Notes: generated from the letters alone by a model not told the origin. 64,000 nt of DNA from Diphasiastrum complanatum (GCA_029204225.1 CM055093.1:26819566-26883565), one strand, 5' to 3'; shown: positions 30,715-42,831, counted from the first letter of the stretch. Program-made: numbers and translations.

Positions 30715-33700
30715 CAAATGGGCTAGATACCGCATGGAGGACCACTACACATGCAACCACACTCATTATCCGTTTCACTTCTCTAGAGTGTCGACGAGAT
30801 GCTTTGCGATGCAGAACTAAGCTACGTGGTACCACTATCTATATGGACGACGACCTCACATATATCTAGGTGGAGAAGAGGCGAAAGTCCTTTTAGGTAG
30901 CCCGTCAGTCTGGCAGACGAGTCATCTACCGTGATGGACGAGTGCGCTTTTTCGATAGCGCTCCTAGTAGCTCCCAGTGTTAGGTATTTGGGGTCCCCAG
31001 GTTCGGGAGTGCCGCAAGGCCCCATCCACACCACCTCCGGATTGGAGTATGGAACTGCGATGATATACACTCATCTTCCATAACTGGCAACCTGATTGAT
31101 TTTATCACCGGCAGAGATTTATTGTTTTTTATGGAGACACACGAGAGTCAGGAGAGAGGATTACCTACTTTTCCAGGATACAAATGGGATTCCGTATTTA
31201 GACTTGAGACTAGATCAGCTAGTGGTCGTGGATCCAGAGGGGTCGCATGCCCATACAGAGAGTCTCTTCACCCGAGCATCGAGTTCATCAGACACAACGA
31301 GCATGCACGTTATACCTGGATTCGTATTGTTGGACAGGACATTGGTTTGGACAGGGACCTCTTTGTGGCGGCATGTTACTTTCCCCCAGAGTCTTCATCC
31401 TTTGCAGAGGGCACAGGCTCACCATACCTTGATTTGTCACCTGATATTATCCGATTCACAGAGCGAGGGAATATTTTCCTCACTGGGGATTTTAATGCCC
31501 GAACCTCCTCACAACAGTTAGAGTTTTATGACATCACCGACCAGCTCCACGTTCATGCCCTCAACAGTGACGAGATGGGAGTTACCATGGTTTCAGAAGA
31601 GAGCCTGGGATCTATTACCACCTACGGTGAGCCTTTATTGCAGTTTGGAGAGGCACATGAGTTAGCCATTTACAATGGCCTAACTTGCTGGCTAGATTCT
31701 GGCAGTTATACTTGTCATCCTCACAGTGGTGGACAAAGTGTTGTGGACTATCTCATGGGATCACCATCCTCCATACCTCTCATCTCTGATTTTCACATCT
31801 CCCCCACCACTCTCTCTAATCACTCCTTTCTCTCCTTCGATATCGGCCGCCTCCCACCTCCCCAGTTATCCTCACATCCCTTGCTTACCCGCACACCCAA
31901 ATATACATTCAACTCTCTATATGCACCAGTCTACCAGGAAGTTCTTACCTCCCTACTCCATTCCTTTCCGCATGATAGTTCAGTTGAGACTCAAGTAGCT
32001 TTCCTTAGCACCTCTCTTCACACCGCTGCTTCCCTAGCTTTTCCATCTAAGGCCCATAAAGGCAAGCACACACGTCCCTCGTCGTTATGCCCTCCACACC
32101 CTCCATGGTATGACACCGAGTGTCGCTCTCTTCATCATCTTGTCGCCCACGCCCGCATTCATGAGCCTCACCTCCTCCGCTCCGCTCGACGCTCTTTCCA
32201 TCGCACACTCTGCCGGAAAAAGCGTACTTATGATGACTCCGAAGGAAAACGCCTTGTTGACCTTCTCTTCAGTTCCTCCTCAGGGGCCTTTTGGCATGAG
32301 TTTATCCCTCGTGCTCCACCACCTCTCCTGGATGACCTTCGCATATGGACTAACTATGCTACCAACCTATATACCATACCTTCCGACCTCCTTGCTCCCA
32401 CACTAGCCACTCTCCTCAATTCCGTCGTTGTCACTGGCTTCCCTTCATCCTGGTGCACCAACATCATCCATCCCATCCATAAAAATGGTGATCCCATGAT
32501 TCCTAGTAACTATCGCACTATCATGATCGGGCATGTCCTCACTAAGCTTTATGGTACCATACTCCAGTCTGCAGCAAGTTCAGAGGCGGAATCCAAGAGG
32601 TTACATGCATTGGGACAGGCAGGTTTCCGAGCTCATTACTCTACCACTAACCATATTTTCACGCTTTGAGCTTTGATTGAGGAAGCTAAGCACAGGAAAG
32701 AAAAGGTTTACTGTTGCTTTGTGGACTTCAGGAAAGCCTTTGATTCTGTACCATGCTCCCTGCTCATTCAAAGACTTTGGGATCTTGGTTTCTCCACGGA
32801 TATTGTCCTGGCAGTGATAGCTCTGTATGAGAAGGTCTTGGGATGTTTCCGACATGGTAATGGCATCTCTGAGCACATTCGGAGCACCATTGGGGTGAAA
32901 CAGGGATTCTCTCTTTTGCCGGTTCTTTTTGGATTGTACATTGATGAGCTAGAGCGAGCCATTTCTCCTTGCGGGGGAGCTGGGTGTAGTCTTGGCACCA
33001 TCTTGATTGCTATTCTCTTGTATGCGGATGATGTGGTCCTAGTATCCTCGACCAGAGAGGGATTACAGAGACAGTTGGATTGTCTACAGGGATTTTGTAC
33101 CAGATGGGGATTGGGGGTGAACACTGCGAAGACCAAGGTTATGGTCTTCAACACTTCTCGAGCCTTCATGCAGTGCCAGGAGCTCATGCTTGATGGACGG
33201 GCTTTAGAGGTAGTTTCCTCGTACACCTATCTGGGGATACTCTTTTCTGGTCCTACTTTCAACATGTGACAGGCAGCCACCACTCGACTTGGGAAGGGGC
33301 ATTCCTCCCTTGGTCATCTTGAGCGGTTCTGCTTCAAGAAGCCCATCCGAGATGCTCGCAGTAGTGCAGACTTTTTGACACTATTGTCACCCCCACAACC
33401 TTGTATGCAGCAAAGACATGGTGTACCGGTCTTGCCTCATCACATTGGGCCAGCATTTCACGACCACAGACCACCATGCTAGCTCGTATGATTCGGGCGA
33501 AGCCCTCGGTTCCACACGAGATCATTCTTGCAGAGTTTGTCGTTCCACCCATTCAGATAGTTGCAGCTTTCCAGCTCATCGGATATATTCAGAGACTTCA
33601 GGATCTGCCAGACACAGACATGAGATATACGCAGGCATCACTTGCCTCCTCACACTCCCTTCATGATCAGGGCTACCGACTGTCATGGTTCTCACAGGCA

Positions 33701-34711
33701 TCCCATTTCCTCTTTGATTCATTTGGCATCTCCATTACAGAGCTCCTTCAAGTACCCATTAGTATATCAGGCGCTTCTTATATCGGGCATATCTCGATCG
33801 TACTTGGAGACGACAACTTGGGGTTAGACCCGCCTACTACTGGACTCATTTCATTGAGCTTGACATAGCAAGGTTTCCAGTTTTGCCACATTATTTGGAC
33901 TTGGGGTTATCACACGGCCTCAGATTTACATTGGGACAGCTCCGCGTATCATCACATCAGTTGGCTATTGAGACTGGGAGATTCCAGGGTACCCCGAGAG
34001 AGGAGCGGAGTTGTCAGTTATGTTCATTGGATGAGGTGGAGTCAGAGGAGCACTTTATTTTTCGGTGCCCTGTGTACTACAAGATCAGAGGGAGATACCA
34101 CTGTTTGTTCCGTGACACGCCTGTCACCCTATGATCCCTCCTAGCCTATGAGGACACCCATTGCACTGCACTCATGATACGAAAGATGTTTATTCTGCGA
34201 CAGGACTTGTGTCAGACAGCCCAGCGGAGCCATGTTTCTAAGCCTCAGATCACTTCTTTCTTCTCCAGGAAGAGAGGACGATTTGACGATGATGGGGACG
34301 ATGACGACTTACATGCCCACAGAGATCAGAGGCATTGCCCCACTCATACTCATGTTGCTGCATGAGCTACCCAACTTACCATGAGGAGACTTCATCCTCC
34401 TAGACGACGTCAGCGAGCACCAGTGGTCATTCCTGCTGCAGCCCGTATCACATCCTTCTATAGCATCAGCGAGACAGGATCGGTTGATAGTGTTATACCG
34501 TATTCATGACATTTAGCATTATATATGCTCCCACATGTTTCATATGTCACCGCATCTATCTCAGTTTCCAATTCAGTTCAGTTCATAGCAGTTAGATTTG
34601 TTATTTCTGTTATAGTTTTGGAGACGTTTCATACGCTCCCGCTATTACCACATACTTGACATGTACATTTACTAGTCTTATATGCCTTTTGGCATGGAAA
34701 AGACATTAATA

Positions 34712-34714
<3 letters not shown>
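30715..34714 (+). mobile_element. LINE copy 4 (type A), 5'-truncated
   Basis: Begins inside the ORF1 RRM region (LDTAWRTT) and keeps the in-frame TAG (30980-30982) followed by the FGVP.FGSA linker and VWNCDD. ORF2 follows, then the 3' UTR with hairpin 34682-34695 and AATAAAG. Lesions include stops in ORF1, a deletion of about 150 bp at 32381 (linker to RT) and stops at 32668, 33267, 34132 and 34363. A frameshift precedes the zinc knuckle (SCQLCSLDEVESEEHFIFRC). Confidence 0.92.
31030..34507 (+). pseudogene. LINE copy 4 ORF2, broken
   Basis: Endonuclease motifs METHESQ, AACYFPP and LTGDFNART (31122-31520), linker WYDTECRSL, RT motifs CCFVDFRKAFDSVP, GVKQGFSLLP (Cys changed to Phe in the usual QGC), LLYADDVVLVSS and KTKVMVFN. 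The knuckle is followed by KPQITSFF (34240-34263), in which the first Gln of the PIP-like motif has become Lys. A second ITSFY-type motif lies near 34447-34461. At least five stops or shifts. Confidence 0.9.

Positions 34715-34796
<82 letters not shown>
34715..34796 (+). repeat. (CT)n tract ending the first LINE array
   Basis: Pure CT repeat of 82 bp directly after AATAAAG of copy 4. The sequence to its right (TTTGTTCTTGC) is not LINE, so the array ends here. Confidence 0.98.
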
Positions 34797-34799
<3 letters not shown>

Positions 34800-35563
34800 T
34801 TCTTGCTACCTCCTACCTCATTGATCATTAATATCTACCTTTGTTGCCACTTCTAAGCTCCCACTATCTACCCGTCATGATCCCTCTTGCCCAGTCCTAA
34901 TTTGTTCCCATTGCTAAAACGCCAATTATTTGCCTTCTAGAAGCTCTATTGAGGATCATTCACAATACGACTTTTTTTTGCCTTGTCCCTATTTGATCCC
35001 ATTGCCTTGAACTTAGCAAACTCATTATAAATTTGGCAAAATCTCTAAATAGCATTTTGGACACTAAATCAACATCATTATAATAAATTTTATATTCTGT
35101 TTTTTTTTTAAGCGTTTCTACACCAGAAACGCGTTTCTGGAAATGTTTTTGCCCAGAAACGCGTTTCTGGGCAACTATGGTATTTAGGTACCAAATTGGC
35201 ACACAAAATCAAAAAAACGGTTACAAGTAGTTTCCATGGAGTGGAAACTTGCTGCTCAGACTCAATGCATCTCAACAACAGAATAAAGTAGACTAATAAT
35301 GATCAATATAGAGTCCAGTGCTCAGTCTGCCTAGTTGAATAAAGACCTAGTGTGTCATGTAGAAGCATAGAATGACGGCTTTACTTGTGTTGTAATCAAC
35401 ATCATAACCATCATCTCAAAACGGGTGCTCATCAGCCTGAAAGTGTTGTATTCAACTGAAGAAGGTGCAATGGATATCTGTTATATAAGTGCATGTGTCA
35501 CATGATGTGTCCAAGGGCGGCGATGTCTCAATGAAACGTATGTACAAGTGTGTGCGAGTGTGC

Positions 35564-35564
<1 letters not shown>
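34797..35564. other. Intron sequence with a hAT-like remnant
   Basis: No gene seen. At 35105-35178 there are two GAAACGCGTTTC palindromes and the end GGGCAACTATG, which resembles the right end of the hAT-like element at 8784-9210 (GGTAACTATG). No matching left end or target duplication was found, so it is at most a partial copy. Confidence 0.4.

Positions 35565-35632
<68 letters not shown>
35565..35632. repeat. (GT)n(GA)n compound microsatellite
   Basis: GT repeat to about 35608, then GA repeat to 35632. On the minus strand it reads (TC)n followed by (AC)n and directly follows the LINE-type tail at 35633-35668. Confidence 0.97.
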
Positions 35633-35668
35633 TTTTATCGACGTCTTTTAGTACCAAAAGGTAATCAG
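35633..35668 (-). mobile_element. Very short LINE- or SINE-type 3' tail
   Basis: The minus strand reads TACC-TTTT-GGTA, then CTAAAAGACGTCGATAAAA, then (CT)n. This matches the LINE 3' end (hairpin, AAAAGAC.TTAATAAA, CT tract) in order and spacing. Nothing upstream on that strand resembles LINE ORF2 or UTR. It is either an extreme 5' truncation or the end of a SINE that shares the tail. It lies 82 bp from a SABRE exon. Confidence 0.65.
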
Positions 35669-35749
35669 ACCAAATATGGAACGATTTATGCATCCTCGAT
35701 CCTTGTTCATAACTTATAATGAAGCTAAGCAAGAGCTGGAAGTATTTAC

Positions 35750-35889
35750 CTGCCCCACTCCTTTGGAGGATTCCATGCAGAGAGTACCACATTTGACTTG
35801 GCACTAGGCAAACAATTTTTTGCCACAAAGGACTTGACTGTAAACCGAGCAACACCAATGTCATCAAAACCACGGTCGACATTCAAAAT
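35750..35889 (-). CDS. SAB: SABRE-like protein, exon e
   Basis: A 140-bp exon: 46 codons plus two bases of a split Arg codon. It contains DRGFDDIGVARFTVKSF, KNCLPSAKSN and LSAWNPPKEWG. The acceptor is CATGCAG, the donor GTAAAT. The plant family shows D.GVA.FTTK, V.RNCLPNAKSD and LSAWNPPPEWGK at this place, so the match is close. The following intron is the 29.8-kb one. Confidence 0.94.
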
Positions 35890-38800
35890 CTGCATGATAC
35901 CAAAGAATTAGCAATCTAAAAAGGCTACAATATCAAAGTAGCAGCTTAGTTCATGAACACACATATCTTAAACTGAAAAAGGTCTGTTATCATTTATGTG
36001 TTTATAACTTTGTGAATAGAATAACTTCAAGAAAATACATCCCTGCAACACTGACAATTGAGCCCCAATACTTAGGAAATTCAGGACCCCCACTACAAGG
36101 GTGAAATAAACTCCTTGAAACTAAACATACCAGAAGGAAGGAGACACAGGGGAATTGTGTCTGACAGTGAGGATAAGCCCGATTACACAGGAATCCACTA
36201 CTCTAATCATCAACACTAAAGCCCTAATTATAAGTACTAACAAAGGGTTCTTGTGATCATAGAGGAAAGAAAGGTTAATTAGCTCTAGAATCGTATATAA
36301 TGCTCAGAAACAGAAACAGGATAAGAACCAACCTTGATTAGGGCTTTCATCCTATATCTTGCATAAAAACGAAGAAGTTGGATTCCAGACAAAGCTAAAC
36401 TAGTAGGAATAGAGCCGAAATGGCTGGATTGTGAATGATTCTTGATTAGGGCTTCTTTCTTACTTTTCAGTAGAGACATAAACTATATTGCAAGTGGAGC
36501 TGATGAAGGCCAAAGTGCTTCTTGCCTATGATCAAGGATCCAAATGCCCCTACAGTAGCTGCTAGACTTCCCAACCACATGCCAAACCTAAGCAGAAGCA
36601 AATCGACTTGTTTTCAGAGAAGTTTCCTGTTATAAATTGTGTTATCCCTTTGAATATTTTTTGCCGTTGGTAGTGCTCTCATGCCAAGCTATGAACATGT
36701 TCACCAAATCAAATAAGAAGCCATAAAAATTAGTACTGATTCTTAAGGAAATGTTGATTTTTTTAAAATGAAAGATAGATCCAGATAACAAATATTAGAT
36801 CCAAGGGTCAATACAGAATGCTCTTAACTTATCAGAGACCCTTCTGTGTTTTATTCACTTCACACAGCACTTTAGAATCTCTACAAATATCCTCACATTC
36901 GAACTGACCTACAAAAAAAAATGTTGCACAGCAATGGATGATCAATGTTCCTATGCAATTAATTTGTCCCTCTTTAACAGGTGCAATCTTCAACATTATT
37001 ACTGATATGTTGATACCAAAATATTATATATTATCATGACATAATGATTGGCATTTTGGAGAGTCTTGATTGATGGGCACGACTACATGGGGCATGGCAG
37101 CTACTTGTCAGAATGCTGTCAGGGACCAATGTCATTCGGTGGATCTTTTCCCTAGTTATTTCAGGCACAGCACTTTTGACCAATACTTTTTCGATTCCCC
37201 TCAATCAACTCAATCAGTAAACTACATAATTACCAAGGAAAGTGTCGCCCCCTTCTGGGAAAGGTGAAACGAGTTTCTAGAAATGGTTGCATTGCCAATA
37301 ATGTGTTCCAGTTCCCATTCTTTCCCCAATGGTGGGAACACTTTCTTCTAGCCATGAAATTACCTGGACCTTGAAGACTTAATTTAACCTGGGCTTGGGG
37401 ACTGAACTGAGTTTAGGGCTTCCGATGGCTATATATTGGGAGGCTTGGTAAGTAGTCCCCAATTTCATTATTCTTTTTCAGTACTCACGATTGTGTGGCA
37501 ATCCCTCTATCCCCTCATCCCAAGAAAAGTTCTTGTATCAAGGGGCTGAGATGTTCTCTCCTCCCATTTCCTGGCAGCTATGGCGAAATATTCCAAGGTT
37601 AGCAACAGCACAGTCGTACATATTGATCCACATAAAAGACAAACTCACCTGCCAAACTGAAATGGCCAAAGCATGTTCATCATGATGCACATAGTTATAG
37701 CTCTAAAAGAAAAATATTCATCTTAAGAACTGAGCATGAAATTCAATTAACATTGTTCTATGTAATGGAGTCAGTTGATACTGCATAGAGCATGAAATTC
37801 AATTAACATTGTTCTATGTAATGGAGTCAGTTGATACTGCATAGAAAAGTTCCTTACATTGATTAGGAACTGCATTCCACACCTGTAAAGTTCACTCATT
37901 GAAATTTCGTCCTTTGCCACCATGTGTGATGATTAACTTCGAAAACAGTTGACGACATCAAAAAGGAAAAGCCTGACTCAAAGATAGCATACATTAAGAA
38001 ATTTTATCAAGGGCATCATGCTTCCCAGGCATACATAACAAGGTCATACAGAAGGGGGGAATATCTCAGATTTTTGGCTAAAAAATATTTAAGAATTTTA
38101 ACGCTGAAACGAGTTTTGCTCCATATAATTTTTTTGTACCTATGAAACAAAGTTTGCTCCATACATAAAACATGAAACACGATTTAAGAAATATAATTAC
38201 AAATTGAGAATCTTTGACAATAAAAATATGTATTTCAACATGTGGAGTGACCTCGTTCCATACATGTTCTATTATAAATATTCACTTGTGCTGCCTGCCT
38301 CTACTGCCAGAGGCCCTTGCCTACTCCAAGTGCCCTACAACGCCTTGTTGCTGCATGTATGGCTCCAGAAAATAAACAAAATGCTACTGCTGCTTGTGGT
38401 TTTGGCCTCGATATGCAACCATATCTATAGGTGTAGGCCTGCTCCTCGTCCCCAGCATACAAACATGGCAAGATACCCACGACCCAGTGCTCAAAAAGTG
38501 TGCCCTGAGCCTACTAACTGTGCTAGAGAACTATTGCCCAAAGGGGAGGCTACTAGTATGTATAAATCTATTTCACAGTTCCCAACAAGGAACAAGGTCA
38601 CTCTAGATGTCATAATAAACTAGTATTGTTAAGCATGTTCCAAATGATACATGATTTTTAAGAGTATGATTCTATGATTATCATAGTTTTATAACATACC
38701 AAGCCAAATTTTGTTCTGTATGTGTATCACATAAACGTGGAAATATTCCCCTTTTCTGTAAAAACCTTTAGCATTTTATTTTCTTTCAAGTTGAAAAGAA

Positions 38801-39084
38801 AGATATGTTTGCTATCTATTTTCTACCTATGGATTGAGCTTTGTCCATACTTACAGAATAAATTGTACAGGGAAAAGTATTTAGAGCTCTTTATCTGCGG
38901 ATAGCATATTTTAGAAAACGTCAAAAATTGTAATTGAGAGACTGTCAACCTTGACAAAGTTTCTTGATTCTTGGAAAAGCTCTCTTATCAAAACATCGAA
39001 AGTCAAATCATAAAGGTTTCATTCATTGATATCGACCCTCATAGTTCGCAAACATATTCGATCCCTGTAAACTTTCCTTCTTAC
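35890..39084 (-). other. 3.2-kb SABRE intron
   Basis: Lies between exons 39085-39309 and 35750-35889. It contains the 56-bp tandem duplication at 37732-37844 and, near 37260-37370, GTTCC/GGGAAC-rich sequence that may be a worn hAT-like piece. No coding sequence was recognised. Confidence 0.8.
37732..37844. repeat. Perfect tandem duplication, 56-bp unit
   Basis: The unit starting AGCATGAAATTCAATTAAC and ending ATACTGCATAG occurs twice with no difference (37733-37788 and 37789-37844). Perfect identity in AT-rich intron DNA indicates a very recent slippage event or an assembly duplication. Confidence 0.97.
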
Positions 39085-39309
39085 CATGCTGCTTATCTCT
39101 GCTTCTGCAAACAATTCTCCATCAGAGAGCATACTCCAGACAACTTTGTCTATGGCCCATGATATGCGCATTGCTGCGGAGGGGCTTTTATTCTTTTCCT
39201 TCTCCATTAATCGCTGTTGTGCAGCGCTTTGTAAAGAGATCCTTAACGATACACAAGCAACTTTCCGTGCTTTACGTTTTGCTGCAAAGTCAGTTTCCAA
39301 CCTCCGAAT
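39085..39309 (-). CDS. SAB: SABRE-like protein, exon d
   Basis: Seventy-five codons, phase 0 at both ends, acceptor CTCCACAG, donor GTAAGA. Contains IRRLETDF, ARKVACVSLRISLQSAAQ, RLMEKEKNKSPS and KVVWSMLSDGELFAEAEI. RLMEKEKNK.PS and the following MRIS...KVVW.ML.DGK.FAEAEI are hallmarks of the SABRE/KIP/APT1 family. The next exon (35750-35889) continues directly. Confidence 0.95.
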
Positions 39310-40773
39310 CTGTGGAGCCAAAACTTACAAATTTAGCATTCTTTGATCTATAGCATCTTAGCCAACAAAAAAGTACTACCAAAGCGAGCTCCCACCAACT
39401 TAGAGTTAAGAGGTCAAATCGGAGCTCTAGGATTGTACTTTTCTCATTATGCTTTTCAATGGAACCCATGCCAGAAAAAGCATATAAATAAAACACTCAA
39501 GGGTCAGAATACAATTACAAAGTTGCTATGTGTAATACTAGGACCCTATGTAAAATGACAAAAGAAACAAGAAACATTTAAAGAAACACAAGAAAGGACA
39601 CACTAGTCTGTATTTAGGGCATAAAAATGAGAAAAAAAGGAAAGAAGACAAAAAACTCAGCAGTGGGGAAAATAAGATGATGCACTACACGAGCGTTTAA
39701 CAGTACTACACATACAGAAGGGTATGAATTTGGCAGTTTTCATAAGGTTCTTTCAGAACATTATTGTTCAATTTGCTCGTACTACACCATCCCTCCACTT
39801 ATAACAAAAATGATTCTGCATATGACAAAATTGAAGATATGAAGAAGATATTGAAAAGAAAACATGGAAGCATGATATTCACATATACATATATGCGACT
39901 TTTTAACTTGACATTTTCCGCATCCTATAATACCTTCACATTGAGGAGTTTCATTAAAGAAGAGCAGCAGAAAAGAGAGGTTCGGTTGGTTTTCCTTGCT
40001 TATTCTGAATATGTAGGCCCATGCAGGTTGCATGGACTTCCAAAGTCCATTGTGTCTGACAGGGATCCCAAGTCTACGTGTAATTTCTGGACAGAGGGGT
40101 GTTTGCCAAGTTGGGAACACAATTGCAAATGAGTAGTATTGAGCATCCTCAGACGGATGGCCAGACAAAGAGGGTTAATCAGATCTTGGAAGTCATGGTT
40201 TGTGGATATGTTAGTGGTATGCAAACAGACTGGGTGAAGCACTTACCCTTAGTAGACTTTGTGTATAACGATAAGAGACATGCATCCATAGGATTGAGCC
40301 CTTTTGAGCTCAACCATGGTTATAGACCAGCTAGCCCAAGTACCATAGGGATTGCGCAGAAGCCACCTAACGCTGTGGAGTTTTTAACCCAAATGCACCA
40401 GAGGTTAGAGATGGCATGAGCTAACTTATCTAAGGCAGTGGTTAGGGCAAAAAGCTACGCTCATGAGAACCATACCTATCGGGAATTTGAGATAGGAGAT
40501 TGATAAATGAGAAAGAAAAGAGAGTCCAATGTGCAGATTTAGATTGCTATAACAATCAAAATGACCAATCATGCTGCATCAAATCCTACATTTGAAGATG
40601 CCACAGGATGTCCTGAACCCACATTAATGTGGTAGTTACATGAGACTGTTCTAACAATTACAAAGACCAACCATGATGCACCGAAACATACAACATCTAT
40701 CTTTGGAGAGGAAAGAAACACACACTAACTGTTTGCAAATATCTTGAACCAAACAAAGGTGAAGGTTGATAAC
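39310..40773 (-). other. 1.5-kb SABRE intron with gypsy fragment
   Basis: Between exons 40774-41047 and 39085-39309. Holds the gypsy integrase fragment at about 39990-40500 on the opposite strand. No other feature was seen. Confidence 0.85.
39990..40500 (+). pseudogene. Gypsy integrase core fragment
   Basis: Contains LHGLPKSIVSDRDPK (second Asp of DDE), HPQTDGQTKRVNQILEVM (with the region of the catalytic Glu changed: normally QTERVNR.LE) and FVYNDKRHASIGLSPFEL. A frameshift splits it at about 40130. No LTRs. Isolated remnant. Confidence 0.88.
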
Positions 40774-41047
40774 CAGTGCAGATGTTTTTGATGATATCAT
40801 CCACAAATATCCCTCCTGGCTTTTTGACAAGTTGTCATCTGGACTAGGTCCTCCCATGCCTGATAATACTTCCAGAGATTTAATTGCCTTCAAATCGTCA
40901 AAGAGAAGCTTGCATTCTCTTTGAGCTTGCTCAAGTCTAATGCGGGCCTGCTCCACTTCCTCAACTCCATCAGGAACAACCTCGTCTGCCTCTTCCTCGA
41001 TAACTTCATCTTTCTCACCATACGCAAGAAAATTGTCTTTCCTCGGC
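40774..41047 (-). CDS. SAB: SABRE-like protein, exon c
   Basis: One base completing Lys (AA|G), then 91 codons to CTG before donor GTTATC; acceptor TTTCCAG. Contains PRKDNF, an acidic stretch EEEADEVVPDGVEEVEQAR, KLLFDDLKAI and EGYLWMISS. The family has PRK..., EEADEVVP.GVEEVE.A, a short helical segment and EGELWMI at the same places. The donor is weaker than the others (GTTATC), but the frame joins exactly to IRRLE in the next exon. Confidence 0.92.
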
Positions 41048-42712
41048 CTGGAAAGTCAACCAAAGTAATAATCAGCCATTCTATGACCAGCATGAAACAC
41101 AGTGGAATAATGGTAACTACCATCTCAAGTTTGTCTCAGTAAGGAGAATATAGCAAAGTTATTGTACAAATTGCAAAACTGACTTAACTTTCTTGTTCTT
41201 GAATTACCACCTGCTATAGCCTACTTCTAATTAATACATTCTATGCACCTCAACCAATCGTATGCACTGTTTGGAAGAAAAACTCAAGAATCAACACATT
41301 TCCCTGAATATTTGAAAGGAACAACTCTTGTATATGTTCACATATCACCTCTACAGATAATAATCATTTGGAAATTTCACATTGAATGTCTAGCAATCAA
41401 TTTCTTCATGTAGAAAGCCACCATGAAGTGCAGACTCGGTATTGTTTCACCATCCAAAAATAGTGGCATAACAACAAGTGAAACAAAGTTCAAACACAAA
41501 CGACTCTCATGAAGTGGATGTTTCAATCTGCATGACAGACAGATGAGGGTAAAGTTCCCCCATTGTTTGCAGAAATTTTGAGCTGGTTCTGCCTTGAAAG
41601 AACTTAGAAGTAATAACTCTAGAGAATATAACTCCTAATGTGGAAGGAAGTAGTTCAGCTATGTCATCACATAGAAGAATTGGTAGACAGAGAGAAGTGT
41701 GTCAATGTTTTTGAAGCTTTCCAGGAAACTTTGATCTTTGGACTTATAGAAACTAGTCCATTAAGTTGGTAGAAGGTGGCCTCATATCCAGTCATGGTAA
41801 TTGCATTTGCCACCACTAAAGAAAGAATATTAGAAGAGAGATTCATTCTTGATTAGTAGGATTTAGTATTTTGTAACAGGAAGTCCAATAGAAAGACATT
41901 CATTTTATTCGTTGCTAAGCTCTGGGATTCGTAGAGGTAAAAGATGCTGAAAACATCCTACTTGTGTTCCTTTCTACACGTAAGCGGGAAGATAGGTGTT
42001 TATGTAGCATTGCTTCCAGAAAGAGGAAATGGTTGACTAGCTCCTATTAAAATTTGTTTCATGAAAAGGATAAGAGTAATAGCAAACAGGGTGGGATACC
42101 AGAGACAGGCTTTGAGATTTCCAATATGATACGACTAAGAAGCAAGAGCAGGATCAGTAAGAGTTATGGACTCGGCTCATTACATTCGCCATGTCCATTT
42201 ACATTTACTTTACTTTATGCATAAGCAGGCTTTGGGCCCTTTCTTATTCATTATTTGACATTTAGACTATATTTATTTGGTCATATTACTGAGAGTGGGG
42301 GCCTTCTTGGAGGGTGCACTATTTTCCCTCTCAGTTTGGCCCTAGCCAGTGGAAGCTTCCTTTTAGGGCTTCCTCTTGGCTATAAGTAAGGATTCTGTGT
42401 CATTTGTTACTTGGCTTATGATATGATCTCCTTCTTTAGTCTCTTTAAGCTTTCTCTCTCCTGCTTTCTAGGGTTAAGTCTTGCTTATGTGATGCTTTCA
42501 TAGACTAAATCTAGATCAGCCGTGGCTACGTTCGTAACTTTAAGGCATACATGAAAAGTAATCATAACTTCTCTATCTAAAAATAAACTTTTGGCTGCTA
42601 TATAAGATCAGAATCCTACTCATTCAGCAATGGACAAAGAAGGCATTTCAGCTAATTGTGGGCTCAATACAGATTTGTGCTACCATAACTATTGTCAAAA
42701 ACAGTCTCTTAC
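41048..42712 (-). other. 1.7-kb SABRE intron with solo LTR
   Basis: Between exons 42713-42831 and 40774-41047. Right part holds the LTR at about 42170-42545; the left part (41048-42169) shows nothing recognisable. Confidence 0.85.
42170..42545 (+). mobile_element. Solo LTR, same family as 48755-49182
   Basis: Shares long stretches with the LTR at 48755-49182: GGCTCATTACATTCG, CATTTACTTTACTTTATGC, GGGCTTCCTCTTGGCTATAA and TGCTTTCTAGGG. TATA-like GGCTATAAGTA near 42388. No clear target duplication was found. A SABRE exon lies 170 bp away. Confidence 0.85.
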
Positions 42713-42831
42713 TTTGGAAGTCTTGCAAGAAGCAAGTTACTGATAACATCCACCATAATATGAAATTGACATGAGGTCATTGTTGCTGCTATATTTGGTG
42801 AGTTGAAAGATAATTCCTTGAGAGGCTTAAC
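42713..42831 (-). CDS. SAB: SABRE-like protein, exon b
   Basis: A 119-bp exon, 39 codons plus AA of a split Lys codon. Acceptor ATGTGCAG, donor GTAAGAG. Contains VKPLKELSFNS, NIAATMTS, QFHIMVDVISNLL and ARLP. The family has VKPLKEL.FNS..ITA.MTSRQFQVM.DVL.NLL.ARLPK here. It is separated by a 15-kb intron from exon a and by 1.7 kb from exon c; both joins keep the frame. Confidence 0.94.

Larger units (their letters stand above)
5979..35749 (-). other. 29.8-kb SABRE intron filled with transposable elements
   Basis: The donor lies after exon 35750-35889 (GTAAAT) and the acceptor before exon 5906-5978 (TGTAG). The interior holds, from left to right, unassigned AT-rich sequence (5979-7359, including a cluster of ATGCAT motifs near 6331-6420), an old gypsy with a hAT-like insertion, a 24-kb LINE array with nested hAT-like and gypsy elements, and unassigned sequence from 34797. 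All LINE copies are on the plus strand, antisense to the gene. No independent host gene was recognised inside. Confidence 0.9.

Noticed and set aside
35105-35178. Complete hAT-like element
   Set aside because: Only a right-end-like sequence and palindromes are present; no left end or target duplication found.
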